Below, piece by piece: positions 1-8,042 of a stretch of 38,226 nt of DNA. A model generated the notes under the pieces. The model saw only the letters and a list, made by a program, of their open reading frames with translations, was not told where the DNA came from and did no database searches. The stretch covers positions 1-38,226 of the forward strand of contig UQXF01000019.1 in NCBI GenBank assembly GCA_900544905.1, in the 5' to 3' direction. This stretch comes from an uncultured Clostridium sp. Its GTDB lineage: Bacteria; Bacillota; Clostridia; Lachnospirales; Lachnospiraceae. How positions within the stretch are numbered: position 1 is the first letter of the stretch; every line of letters starts with the position of its first letter. The position numbers were made by a program, and so were the translations under genes.

Positions 1-50
1 GATCTACACGCGTAAGATCGTCGGCAGCGTCAGATGTGTATAAGAGACAG
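1..50 (+). other. Illumina Nextera i5 adapter (artefact)
   Basis: The 50 bases divide exactly into the end of the P5 primer (1-9), an 8-base index GCGTAAGA (10-17, the Nextera index usually called S517), the Nextera read-1 linker TCGTCGGCAGCGTC (18-31) and the transposon mosaic end AGATGTGTATAAGAGACAG (32-50). This is untrimmed library sequence, not genome. It replaces the 3' part of the fliO gene that follows. Confidence 0.98.
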
Positions 51-334
51 ATCTCTGTCTCATCCAGCCTGGCCAGCAAGGTAACATCATCCTTACATAC
101 CGCTATGGCAAGATATTGACTGCCAATTTTAATAATCTCAATGGTCTTGTTACCGGAGAGCCGAAACACCTCGATTACCTTTACATTACTGCGCTTATTC
201 AATACATTAGACTGAAAACTTCCAGTAATACGCGCCGCTAAATATGCTAAAAACAGCACAAATACAAACAGCAGAATCAGGCATACCAATTGTCCAATGC
301 TTTCCAGACTGGAAGTATCACGAATTAAAAACAT
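51..334 (-). CDS. fliO: Flagellar biosynthesis protein FliO/FliZ, 3'-truncated
   Basis: About 94 codons are visible from an ATG at 334-332; the end is lost at the adapter. The product begins with a short polar segment (MFLIRDTSSLESIGQL), then one hydrophobic segment (about residues 17-35, ending LAYLAARITG). A small cytoplasmic domain follows with KVIEVFRLSGNKTIEIIKIG and YLAIAVCKDDVTLLARLDE, which fits the FliO pattern of a basic, beta-rich domain after the membrane anchor. FliO assists assembly of the FliP-FliQ-FliR export gate. The gene starts one base after the cheY stop, as fliZ follows cheY in Bacillus; fliP would be expected next, beyond the contig. A purine-rich AAGAAGG lies about 12 bases upstream of the ATG. 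Confidence 0.85.
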
Positions 335-335
335 A

Positions 336-698
336 TTACTCAACAGCCTTCTTTACTGCTTCTAACACCCTGTCCGGCTGGAAAGGCTTAACAATAAAGT
401 CTCTTGCTCCCGACTGGATACTCTCAATAACCATAGCCTGCTGTCCCATAGCGGAACACATTACAACGCTGGCATTCGGGTCTGATTCCTTAATCTTTTT
501 CAGAGCCTGGATTCCATCCATCTCCGGCATTGTGATATCCATCAATACCAAATCCGGCTGCGTCTCCGCATATTTTTCTACTGCCTTTACTCCGTTTTCT
601 GCTTCCCCTGCAATGGTATAGCCATTCTTAACCAGAATATCTTTAATCATCATTCTCATAAAAGCTGCATCATCACAAATTAAAATACTCTTTGCCAT
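336..698 (-). CDS. cheY: Chemotaxis response regulator CheY
   Basis: A 120-residue single receiver domain with no output domain. The acidic pocket is D9-D10, the phospho-acceptor is D54 (LVLMDITMPEMDG), the switch Ser is S82 (MCSAMG) and the conserved lysine is K104 (FIVKPF). When phosphorylated by CheA it binds the flagellar switch and biases rotation. It follows fliY by 29 bases and precedes fliO, as in the Bacillus fla/che operon. FliY just upstream carries CheC-type phosphatase motifs, so the signal's target and its eraser are probably encoded side by side. Confidence 0.95.
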   Translation of the reverse strand: MAKSILICDDAAFMRMMIKDILVKNGYTIAGEAENGVKAVEKYAETQPDLVLMDITMPEMDGIQALKKIKESDPNASVVMCSAMGQQAMVIESIQSGARDFIVKPFQPDRVLEAVKKAVE

Positions 699-727
699 AT
701 TATATTCTCCATTTCATAAATACTTTA

Positions 728-1888
728 TTATTTAATGATATCAGTTACCCTGACACCAAAACTCTCCTCAATAACAACAACTTCACCCTTCGCAACCAGC
801 TTGCCATTTACCAATACATCAATCGGCTCACCGGCTATCTTGTCCAGCTCAATAATTGTTCCTGGCGCAAATTCTAATATTTCTTTAATGGATTTGCTCG
901 TCCTTCCCAGTTCAACAGTGACATCTAACGGAACATCCATAATTAAATCAATATTTTCCTGCTGTGTAACCGGATTAAACGCTGCATTAAATGGCTGGAA
1001 CTGAACCGGTTGTACATTTACATCCTGTACCGGAGGCGCATAATTATAAGGTACTCCCTGTGCCGGTTGTCCCATCATAGGCTGACCCATAGGTGGTGCC
1101 TGATACATAGTTGTATTCTGGACAGGCTCCGGTGCTGGTGCTGCCGGCTGAGGACTGGCTGGGGCAGGTGTCTCCTTCACTGCCGGAGCAGGCACCTCTT
1201 CTTCCTGGTTGGACTTAAATTTGTTATATAACTCCTTTGCCAAATCCACCGGATACAGCTGCATGATACTGCTGTCTACCAGGTCTCCAATCTCCATTCT
1301 GAAAAACACCTTCACAAAGGAATTATTGTGAAACATTCCAAACTTAAATTCGTCAATCTCATCTGTCAAATTAACTAAATCTGCAGATGGCGGTGAAATA
1401 TCAATTTTCTGATTCAGCATGGAGGATAAAGAGGTAGCAGAAGAACCCATCATCTGGTTCATCGCCTCACAGATTGCACTTAAATGCAAATCTGTCAGTT
1501 CATCTACTAAATTTGTTCCATCTCCACCCATCATCAAATCTGTTATTACTTTAACATCATCTTCACGAAGAATCAAGACATTATTCCCCTCGATACCTTC
1601 TTTATATGAAATATTAATAAACACACACGGTTTCACATAATCCGCTACCAATTCATCCCATGTGGAAATTGATACAGAAGGGGTTGTAATCGTGACCTTC
1701 TGGTTTACCAGGGAATAAAGTGTCGTAGCCGCTGTGCCCATACAAATATTGGAAATCTCTCCAATTGCATCCTGTTCCTGTGCTGTTAAAACATTCCCTG
1801 AAGCAGAAGCCGGAGCCGCATCACCACCATCACTGTTCACATTGCCCAGTAATGCATTGATTTCTTCCTGTGATAACATTCCATCCAT
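728..1888 (-). CDS. fliY: Flagellar switch protein FliY (FliN-type with CheC-like domain)
   Basis: A 386-residue, three-part protein. The N-terminus has the short CheY-P-binding peptide (MLSQEEINALL, residues 4-14), also seen in the neighbouring FliM. Residues about 36-225 form a CheC/CheX-type domain with two phosphatase-like motifs, E44-x2-N47 and E141-x2-N144. Residues about 226-300 are a Pro/Ala/Gln-rich linker. Residues about 305-386 form the SpoA (FliN) domain that builds the C ring (LDVTVELGRTSKSIKEIL, then INVLVNGK-like GEPIDVLVNGK). In Bacillus FliY both builds the switch and dephosphorylates CheY-P; the same is inferred here. It starts 4 bases after fliM ends, with GAGAGGAG as ribosome binding site. 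M4 is a possible alternative start. Confidence 0.95.
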   Translation of the reverse strand: MDGMLSQEEINALLGNVNSDGGDAAPASASGNVLTAQEQDAIGEISNICMGTAATTLYSLVNQKVTITTPSVSISTWDELVADYVKPCVFINISYKEGIEGNNVLILREDDVKVITDLMMGGDGTNLVDELTDLHLSAICEAMNQMMGSSATSLSSMLNQKIDISPPSADLVNLTDEIDEFKFGMFHNNSFVKVFFRMEIGDLVDSSIMQLYPVDLAKELYNKFKSNQEEEVPAPAVKETPAPASPQPAAPAPEPVQNTTMYQAPPMGQPMMGQPAQGVPYNYAPPVQDVNVQPVQFQPFNAAFNPVTQQENIDLIMDVPLDVTVELGRTSKSIKEILEFAPGTIIELDKIAGEPIDVLVNGKLVAKGEVVVIEESFGVRVTDIIK

Positions 1889-1892
1889 GTTC

Positions 1893-2870
1893 CTACTCCT
1901 CTCTTATTATTTCCGTTACCTTTACGGCGTAATTTTCTGCACCTGAACCCGGTAACGCTTTAAATTTAACAATATTACCAACATAGACATCCAATTCCTC
2001 ATCTACATGAGAATCCAGTTTAATAATATCGCCAACCTGCAAATTAATAAAATCCATTACGGAAATACTGCTTTTTCCAAGCAGTGCCTTCATCGGAATC
2101 TGCGCCTTGTTGATTGCAGTCTCAATAAAGGTGTTATAGGATTCTTCATCCTTGTTCTGCATCGTGGAAAACCAGTATTTTGTGTTAAGCTTATCCATGA
2201 TATCCTCCAGCGTCATAAACGGCAGACAGATATTCATAAGACCCTCCACTGAGCCAATTGCAACATTAATCGTTACAATCGCTATCATTTCACTTGGTGA
2301 AATAATCTGGGCAAACTGGGAATTTGTCTCAATCCGCTCCAGTCTCGGATGAATTTCTATTACATTTTGCCACGGTTCCCTTAGTAAATCAACCAGAATC
2401 GTGAAAATCCTCTCCAGAACACTCAGCTCTATCTCTGAAAAATCCCTTGACTTGTCCAACGGTTCTCCCATACCGCCAAGCATCCGGTCAATAATGGCAT
2501 ATCCTAAATTGGATGCCAGCTCTATTATGATATTGCCATTTAAAGGGGCAAAATTTACTATTCCAAGCAATACCGGATTGGATAGCGCATTGGAAAATTC
2601 AGAATAGGTAACCGCCTCTGAATTCATAACATCTACCTGCACATTCTTGCGCAGATACGCTGGAAAATTACTGGAAACCAGTCTGCCAAAATGCTCAAAT
2701 ATAATCTCCAGGGTTCGCAAATGTTCCTTTGAGAATTTGGCAGGTCTGGCAAAGTCATAATCTTTAATTTTCACTGCAGGCTCATCATTAATGTCATCCA
2801 CATCCAGCTCGCCTGAACTAAGCTGTTTCAGCAACGCATCAATCTCATTTTGAGATAACACATCTGCCAT
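1893..2870 (-). CDS. fliM: Flagellar motor switch protein FliM
   Basis: A 325-residue protein with the normal FliM layout. The N-terminal CheY-binding peptide is LSQNEIDALL (5-14). A middle pseudo-CheC domain holds DYDFARPAKFSKEHLRTL and the GGMGEP loop. The C-terminal SpoA domain runs from about residue 245 (LLGKSSISVMDFINLQVGDIIKLD). FliM links FliG to the FliN/FliY ring and receives CheY-P. The gene lies between fliL and fliY and is spaced 4 bases from fliY, so co-translation is likely. Confidence 0.97.
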   Translation of the reverse strand: MADVLSQNEIDALLKQLSSGELDVDDINDEPAVKIKDYDFARPAKFSKEHLRTLEIIFEHFGRLVSSNFPAYLRKNVQVDVMNSEAVTYSEFSNALSNPVLLGIVNFAPLNGNIIIELASNLGYAIIDRMLGGMGEPLDKSRDFSEIELSVLERIFTILVDLLREPWQNVIEIHPRLERIETNSQFAQIISPSEMIAIVTINVAIGSVEGLMNICLPFMTLEDIMDKLNTKYWFSTMQNKDEESYNTFIETAINKAQIPMKALLGKSSISVMDFINLQVGDIIKLDSHVDEELDVYVGNIVKFKALPGSGAENYAVKVTEIIREE

Positions 2871-2919
2871 ATTCTCACCTCCAATAGTCCTTTCATTATC
2901 TTACAGTTATTCAATAAAA

Positions 2920-3429
2920 CTATTGGGTTGTAAACTTACTGAAGGATACATTGTAAATACACTGTGTAGCATATTTCTTTTGAAGATTATCCAAAATCTG
3001 CTTTTTAATCGCTTTCTGTGTTTCCTGGTCCGTCACCTCTGCATAGGTATAATTCTGTACAACATTCCGTGCCTCGTCAAAGACAGCGCCGGATGCACCT
3101 TCCAATACGGTCTTAAGCGTCTCATAATCCTTAGAAGACTTATCCAGTCCCAGGGTAAGCCCCATCTGGACATAATGACTGTCTCCGCTTCCGTCATCCT
3201 TTAAATTGACAACCTGTGCCTCAATGTTAAAGTTATCCATATTCTCCAGCTCTACAGACTGCTGTCCGTCATCACTCTCCAACTCCAAATCCAGAACAGA
3301 AGCAATCTCTGTAATCAGTGTATTTGTTTTTCTTGCAGAAGGCATACAAACAAAAACCAGCATTACATTTAAAATCAGATTCACAACACAAAGTGCTAAA
3401 ATAATTACAGTAATTAAATTCTTTTTCAT
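2920..3429 (-). CDS. fliL: Flagellar basal-body-associated protein FliL
   Basis: A 169-residue membrane protein: a short basic N-terminus, one transmembrane segment (about 5-29, LITVIILALCVVNLILNVMLVF), then an extracytoplasmic domain ending YATQCIYNVSFSKFTTQ, with the usual FliL feature of a predicted late helix followed by a closing strand. FliL surrounds or stabilises the MotAB stator. It begins 2 bases after motB ends, and its ribosome binding site GGAGAATAG overlaps the motB stop codon, so it is coupled to the stator genes. Identity rests on position and topology more than on strict motifs, because FliL diverges quickly. Confidence 0.88.
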   Translation of the reverse strand: MKKNLITVIILALCVVNLILNVMLVFVCMPSARKTNTLITEIASVLDLELESDDGQQSVELENMDNFNIEAQVVNLKDDGSGDSHYVQMGLTLGLDKSSKDYETLKTVLEGASGAVFDEARNVVQNYTYAEVTDQETQKAIKKQILDNLQKKYATQCIYNVSFSKFTTQ

Positions 3430-3431
3430 GA

Positions 3432-4355
3432 CTATTCTCCTATTTCTCCGTCTGTCTGTGTACCAGAATTCAATAAATTATATATTTTTATTGACACCCT
3501 CCGGTTTTTGGCACGTCCTTCTTCGGTCTTATTGGAAGCCACCGGATGGCTTTCTCCATAGCCCGCAACCTTCACATTGCCATCCTCCAAATCAGCCTGC
3601 TCCATAACATATTCATACACCTTAATTGCACGGGCAGTAGATAAATAGCGGTTGCTTTCATAGGTGGAATTGTGTATAGGAACATTGTCCGTGTGTCCCT
3701 CTATCTCTATGGTACAGTCCTTATACCGCTCCAGTATGGCGGCAATTTTCTGCATAAACATCCGGGCATCACTGCGGATATCCGCCTGTCCGGCATCAAA
3801 TAGAATTGCTCCATTTAAATCGATGGAAACATATTGGGAATTATAATCCAGGACAACCCGGTCATCAATGTCATAGGATTCTGTCATCTGGGAAATCTCA
3901 TCATACATCTCCTCTGACTGCTTCAGCCCACGTTCCTCCATCTGTTCCTTTAATTTCTGTTCTGACAGGGTCTCCTCGGTATCCGGCTGTACACTGTCCG
4001 GCTGGTCAGACTGGTCGTTTGTCCCGTCATCTGCTCCGGTAGCGGATAAATCCTCATTATCTCCCTCTACCTCGGAAGAAACTCCGATATATTCCAGTAT
4101 GGATTCAATACCGGGAAGCTGTGTAACTCCACCTGACACAATCTGCCCTTCTACCAGCGATACAGCTCCGGCTTCCATTATACTAAAACTAATATTGTTA
4201 AAAGAAGCTGCAATTTTCTGGATTTTCCCTTCATCCATTGTTGAGCTGGCAAACAAAAGCACAAAAAAACACAGCAGCAGATTCATCAGGTCGCTGAAGG
4301 TTGTCTGCCATGCAGGCGCACCTTCCTCAGGAGGTCTTTCTCTTCTTTTTGCCAC
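3432..4355 (-). CDS. motB: Flagellar stator protein MotB
   Basis: 307 residues. A cytoplasmic basic tail leads into one transmembrane helix starting TTFSDLMNLLLCFF; D22 is the ion-carrying aspartate. An acidic linker (about 90-140, rich in D, E, S and T) is followed by an OmpA/Pal-type peptidoglycan-binding domain with EGHTDNVP and AKNRRVSIKI. The start codon is GTG (GTG GCA AAA AGA), set by position just after the motA stop and by the family N-terminus. With MotA it forms the torque-generating ion channel. Whether it uses H+ or Na+ cannot be decided from these residues with confidence. Confidence 0.96.
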   Translation of the reverse strand: MAKRRERPPEEGAPAWQTTFSDLMNLLLCFFVLLFASSTMDEGKIQKIAASFNNISFSIMEAGAVSLVEGQIVSGGVTQLPGIESILEYIGVSSEVEGDNEDLSATGADDGTNDQSDQPDSVQPDTEETLSEQKLKEQMEERGLKQSEEMYDEISQMTESYDIDDRVVLDYNSQYVSIDLNGAILFDAGQADIRSDARMFMQKIAAILERYKDCTIEIEGHTDNVPIHNSTYESNRYLSTARAIKVYEYVMEQADLEDGNVKVAGYGESHPVASNKTEEGRAKNRRVSIKIYNLLNSGTQTDGEIGE

Positions 4356-4357
4356 GT

Positions 4358-5143
4358 TTACTCACCGCCTTCAGACAAATCATCTCTTACACCAGGTGCA
4401 AGGAAGGACTTTAACTTCTCTTCAATCACTCTTGGGTTCTCTCCTGCCTGAATAGACAGCAGACCCTCAATCATGATTTCCTTTAGCTGAATCTCCTCAT
4501 CGTTAAATATGGTCAGCTTATTGGCAATCGGTCCACTTAACCAGTTTGCTAAAACGGAACCATAAAAGGTTGTAACCAGCGCCGTCGCCATAGCAGGTCC
4601 GATGGTATCCGGGTCCGACAGGTTTTTCAGCATTAAAATAAGACCTATCAGTGTACCAATCATACCCCAGGCAGGTCCCATTGCACCAACCCTCTTCCAA
4701 AATTCAATATTCTTCTGATGTCTTGTATCTGTATTTATCAGCTCAGCCTCCAGAATACCTCTTACCAGCTCTGGGTCTGTACCATCTACAATCAATAAAA
4801 TTCCCTTTTTCATAAAAGCATCATCTAATGCGTTGGCAGATTCCTCTAATGCGAGCAGACCTTCTTTTCTGGCAACATTGGACAATTCAATAATCTGTCT
4901 GATTGTTCCAACGCTATCCAGCTGCGGTATCTTAAATATCAGCTTAATTGACTTAATACCGGATATAAATCCCTGCATTGTACTACCTGCCAGTACAGAA
5001 CCAAACGTACCACCAAAGGTAATCAAGACTGAGGAAATATCCCAAAAACTCAACAAACCCGCTACACCATCGTCACCCGTTGCCATACCAAATATCATAA
5101 GTGCAAAGGCGAGAATCAAACCAACTATCGACGCAAAATCCAA
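4358..5143 (-). CDS. motA: Flagellar stator protein MotA (TTG start)
   Basis: 261 residues with four hydrophobic segments and the conserved GAMGPAWGMIGTLIGLI and GPAMATALVTTFYGSVLAN regions, whose prolines couple ion flow to rotation. The frame is open further upstream to a TTG at 5191 (277 residues). I prefer the TTG at 5143: it gives the family N-terminus (M)DFASIVGLILAFALMIFG and has AGGTGG 5 bases upstream. The 5191 TTG has only GAGGG and would put a hairpin (5176-5200) inside the coding region. It is followed by motB after 2 bases. Confidence 0.93.
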   Translation of the reverse strand: MDFASIVGLILAFALMIFGMATGDDGVAGLLSFWDISSVLITFGGTFGSVLAGSTMQGFISGIKSIKLIFKIPQLDSVGTIRQIIELSNVARKEGLLALEESANALDDAFMKKGILLIVDGTDPELVRGILEAELINTDTRHQKNIEFWKRVGAMGPAWGMIGTLIGLILMLKNLSDPDTIGPAMATALVTTFYGSVLANWLSGPIANKLTIFNDEEIQLKEIMIEGLLSIQAGENPRVIEEKLKSFLAPGVRDDLSEGGE

Positions 5144-5175
5144 AACTTCCACCTCACCAATCCATAGTAAATTAA

Positions 5176-5200
5176 GGTTTCTTTTTCTCAAAAAGAAACC
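5176..5200 (-). promoter_or_regulatory. Perfect 11-bp stem-loop in the motA leader
   Basis: An 11-base perfect inverted repeat (GGTTTCTTTTT / AAAAAGAAACC) with a 3-base loop lies between flbD and motA, about 33 bases upstream of the preferred TTG start. No T-run follows it on the minus strand, so it is not an obvious terminator. It could shape the flbD-motA message by processing or attenuation, or mask the upstream GAGGG. The structure is seen; the function is inference. Confidence 0.6.
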
Positions 5201-5257
5201 CTCAAAAAATAATATAGATAGATTATATCATAAACCTTTCAGTTTTTCTACAAAAAT

Positions 5258-5449
5258 TTACAAAACAGTATTATATATTGCTCTTTTATAGGATATCACT
5301 AAATCTGTCACCTCCTGCCGGCTCTCCTTCACAATAATTTTTTTCCCGGTTGTCAGGGAAATTACCGTATCCGGTGTTTCCTCCACAAACTCAATAATTT
5401 CTGCATTTACAGTAAATTTTACATCATTTATTTTTGTCAGTTCAATCAT
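5258..5449 (-). CDS. flbD: FlbD/SwrD family flagellar protein
   Basis: A 63-residue protein: MIELTKINDVKFTVNAEIIEFVEETPDTVISLTTGKKIIVKES in outline, the compact beta-rich FlbD pattern ending in a short helix (EVTDLVISYKRAIYNTVL). The frame is open 29 codons further upstream, but the ATG at 5449 has a strong GGAGGGG 7 bases before it and matches the family start. The Bacillus homologue SwrD is needed for full motor power, which fits its place directly upstream of motA-motB. It lies about 100 bases downstream of flgE. Confidence 0.92.
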   Translation of the reverse strand: MIELTKINDVKFTVNAEIIEFVEETPDTVISLTTGKKIIVKESRQEVTDLVISYKRAIYNTVL

Positions 5450-5552
5450 TCCAAGCCCCTCCTTTTCTATAGCATAAACATTCTGTGTCATCTGCACGGA
5501 TAAAAGGAAAGATGCACCATGCAGACCATGATGCATCTTAATTCATCCTCTA

Positions 5553-6944
5553 TTATCTCTTAAGATTAACCAGTTCTTCGATTAAGGTATCTGAAACTGT
5601 AATAATTCTGGAATTTGCCTGAAAACCTCTCTGGGTAACAATCATTTCTGTAAATTCCTGGGATAAATCCACATTGGACATTTCCAATACACCCTGAGTC
5701 ATTTTCTCACCGACACTTTCGATATCCTGACCAATTCCGTCAAATTCACCGGAAGCCTTTGTCTCTCTGTACAGACTTCCTCCAATCGCCTCCAGTCCGG
5801 CAGGATTAATGAAATTGGCTACCGCAATCTGTCCCAACAGTCTGGTGACGCCATTGTCATACACTCCATAAATCATTCCGGCAGTGTCAATGGATACATC
5901 AGACAGTGTACCTACCTTACGTCCTGCTCCGGTGCTGTCCGTACCGCCTCTGTGAATTTCAAAATCACACTCACTCTTTTTGGTATACATCTTCAAATTT
6001 GAAAAATCAATCTCAATACCGGTTATCTGGTCATCCGGATTAGCAGATGACAAATCCCTGAACACATCACCCTTTCCTGAATTGGCATCCGGTACAATTT
6101 CCAGGCTCAGGTATTTGCCGAGGTCGCCGGTATTTCCGCCTACTCCCACATAGCTGCCGTTATCTGCATTAAAGGTAATGGTTGTGGAATTGCCCAGACC
6201 GCCGGTCAGGCTTGCAGAATAACCATTCTGTAAAATATCCTCGTTATTTACATCCTTAATGGAATCAATCGCCACATCAAAAGCATTTTCGTTGGTACGG
6301 TTCTGGGTAATCTTTAATTTAACTGTATAGGCATTACCCAGGTTATCATAAATGGAAACCGTTCTGGAAACTCCGTCATCTGTGGTCAGATTTGGGTCAG
6401 TTTTTGCAATACCACCGGATAAATATGCCTTGGATGTCAATTCCGGCGGAGCCGTCTGGTTTTCCTCTGCCTCTGGCCGCAGCGCAGACACAGTATCCTT
6501 TCTTATCTGTGTTGGGTCATCCGGGTCTACCTGCCAGCCCATTACCAAATCCCCATCACCGGTAACCAGATTACCTGCATCATCTGTATTAAATGCACCA
6601 ACCTTTGTAAAATAGTTAATGCCAGCCCGATTCACAATAAAGAATGAACTTCCATTAATCATCAAGTCATATGGATTGTTCGTAGACTGTGCTGAGCCCG
6701 ATGTCTGGGAAACGGATATGGTGGCAACACTGGTTCCCAAACCAATCTGCTTTGCATTTTTACCGCCACTGTTCTGGGTGGCACCGGTAGCGCTCTGTGT
6801 GGTCTGGTATAAAACATCCTTAAATAATACCTGGCTGGATTTAAAGCCTACGGTATTTACATTTGCAATATTATTACCAATTACATCCATCTTGGTCTGG
6901 TGTGTCTTAAGTCCTGCTACACCAGAGTAAAGTGATCTCATCAT
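5553..6944 (-). CDS. flgE: Flagellar hook protein FlgE
   Basis: A 463-residue hook subunit. The N-terminal D0 region carries the rod/hook signature (MMRSLYSGVAGLKTHQ, then MDVIGNNIANVNTVGFK). The variable middle contains GWQVDPDDP, and the C-terminal D0 helix holds the SNVDLSQEFTEMIVTQRGFQ motif, ending LIEELVNLKR. The first in-frame ATG of the longest reading frame lies 16 codons upstream. The ATG at 6944 (or its twin at 6941) has AGGAGGT about 9 bases upstream and the family N-terminus, so it is chosen. FlgE polymerises into the hook under the FlgD cap, encoded just upstream. Confidence 0.97.
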   Translation of the reverse strand: MMRSLYSGVAGLKTHQTKMDVIGNNIANVNTVGFKSSQVLFKDVLYQTTQSATGATQNSGGKNAKQIGLGTSVATISVSQTSGSAQSTNNPYDLMINGSSFFIVNRAGINYFTKVGAFNTDDAGNLVTGDGDLVMGWQVDPDDPTQIRKDTVSALRPEAEENQTAPPELTSKAYLSGGIAKTDPNLTTDDGVSRTVSIYDNLGNAYTVKLKITQNRTNENAFDVAIDSIKDVNNEDILQNGYSASLTGGLGNSTTITFNADNGSYVGVGGNTGDLGKYLSLEIVPDANSGKGDVFRDLSSANPDDQITGIEIDFSNLKMYTKKSECDFEIHRGGTDSTGAGRKVGTLSDVSIDTAGMIYGVYDNGVTRLLGQIAVANFINPAGLEAIGGSLYRETKASGEFDGIGQDIESVGEKMTQGVLEMSNVDLSQEFTEMIVTQRGFQANSRIITVSDTLIEELVNLKR

Positions 6945-7023
6945 AATTAAACGACCTCCTATTATTTCTATTGATGCATTCCCGTCTGTCATTCAGGGAA
7001 AAAACAGCCTCCAAAAGGTCCGG

Positions 7024-7434
7024 CTATACAATTACTGCACCATCAATATTTGTAAATACATTACTGTCATTTGTTTCCTGGTCCATTGCGGTAACAACCG
7101 TATTGTTTTTGATATTTACAATAAATGCAATGTTATCCATCATAACCAGTGATTCCTTAATGCTTTTTTCCTTTGCCTGCATAACGCCCTTATTCAACCG
7201 GTCCATCTGCTCTTCATTTAAGTTAATATTCCGGCTGGCAAGTCTCTCATTGGCATGCTTTGAAAAAACAACACCCTGCAAATCATCCTTGCGTATGTTT
7301 GCCTGCTCCAGCACCTGCTGGAAAGAAAATCCCTGTTCCGTTACCGACTCCTGACGGTTAGCCTGTTTCCCATTCTTTAAGTAGGCGTCCGCCATCTGGT
7401 CAATGGACAAATACGAATTCTGTAAACGCTCCAT
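7024..7434 (-). CDS. Flagellar operon protein (TIGR02530-like)
   Basis: 136 residues, matching the small flagellar operon protein found between flgD and flgE in Firmicutes. The core signature is FSKHANERLASRNINLNEEQMDRLNKGVMQAKEKS, written here in parts: SKHANERLASRNI, then LNKGVMQAKEKSIKES, then SLVMMDNIAFIVNIKNNTVVTAMD. A FliJ/rod-like fold is not evident. The molecular role is unknown; its constant place beside flgD and flgE suggests a part in hook assembly. It starts 23 bases after flgD ends. Confidence 0.85.
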   Translation of the reverse strand: MERLQNSYLSIDQMADAYLKNGKQANRQESVTEQGFSFQQVLEQANIRKDDLQGVVFSKHANERLASRNINLNEEQMDRLNKGVMQAKEKSIKESLVMMDNIAFIVNIKNNTVVTAMDQETNDSNVFTNIDGAVIV

Positions 7435-7457
7435 GTTATCGCCCCTTTTCCATAAGG

Positions 7458-7988
7458 TTAAGCATCCGCTCCATCTGTGCCATTCTCTCCACCGTTTTCA
7501 CCTTCACCATCCTGGTTTTCGGAATCTTTATCTGTATCCTCCGGCTGTGTAGATGAATTAATCAAATGCTCCAGGTAATCAATGCTTACTACAGAATCCA
7601 GATAATCCGATGGATAATACTCCTCATTAACATGAAGATATGTTTTTCCGTCACTCAGTGTCACATAATCCACAAGACCGCTAATCTGGTTAATATTACC
7701 GGCGGAATCCGGAACATTTAAAATAACGTACTGGCCTGTGAGATTCATCGCCTGATTGTTAGAAAAGGTTGTACTTAAGTTCTGCAATTCCTCAACAGTT
7801 GAGAACTGTGCCAGCTGAGCCATATACTCTGTGTTACTGGTTGGCTCCAACGGGTCCTGGTACTGCATCTGTGTAACTAATAATTTTAAGAATGCATCCT
7901 TATCCAACGAACTATTGGACTTGTTTGCTGCACTTGTCAATGCTGAAGTCTGACCAACTGTGGTTGTGTCAATTCCTACTCCTGCCAT
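7458..7988 (-). CDS. flgD: Flagellar hook cap/scaffold protein FlgD
   Basis: 176 residues. The N-terminal half holds the FlgD signature (LDKDAFLKLLVTQMQYQDPL, then NTEYMAQLAQFSTVEELQNL), followed by a reduced second domain (GQYVILNVPDSAGNINQISGLVDYVTLSDGKT in outline). It ends in an acidic Asp/Glu/Gly/Asn-rich tail (about 148-176, DTDKDSENQDGEGENGGENG). The protein lacks the full Ig/tudor region of enterobacterial FlgD, as in other Firmicutes. It caps the growing hook and is shed when the hook is complete. The acidic tail is probably disordered. Confidence 0.93.
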   Translation of the reverse strand: MAGVGIDTTTVGQTSALTSAANKSNSSLDKDAFLKLLVTQMQYQDPLEPTSNTEYMAQLAQFSTVEELQNLSTTFSNNQAMNLTGQYVILNVPDSAGNINQISGLVDYVTLSDGKTYLHVNEEYYPSDYLDSVVSIDYLEHLINSSTQPEDTDKDSENQDGEGENGGENGTDGADA

Positions 7989-8042
7989 TTTTCTGACCTC
8001 CTTTTATACTGTTATCCTATAATATTAAATGATACTGCAGCG

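Noticed and set aside
5154..5165. Three-codon ORF ATG-GAT-TGG-TGA in the motA leader
   Set aside because: Out of frame with motA and without a binding site; probably chance.
4833..5291. 152-codon plus-strand open frame opposite motA
   Set aside because: It lies antisense to a conserved gene, has no family features and its Ser/Pro/Ile-rich composition is that expected from reading motA codons backwards.
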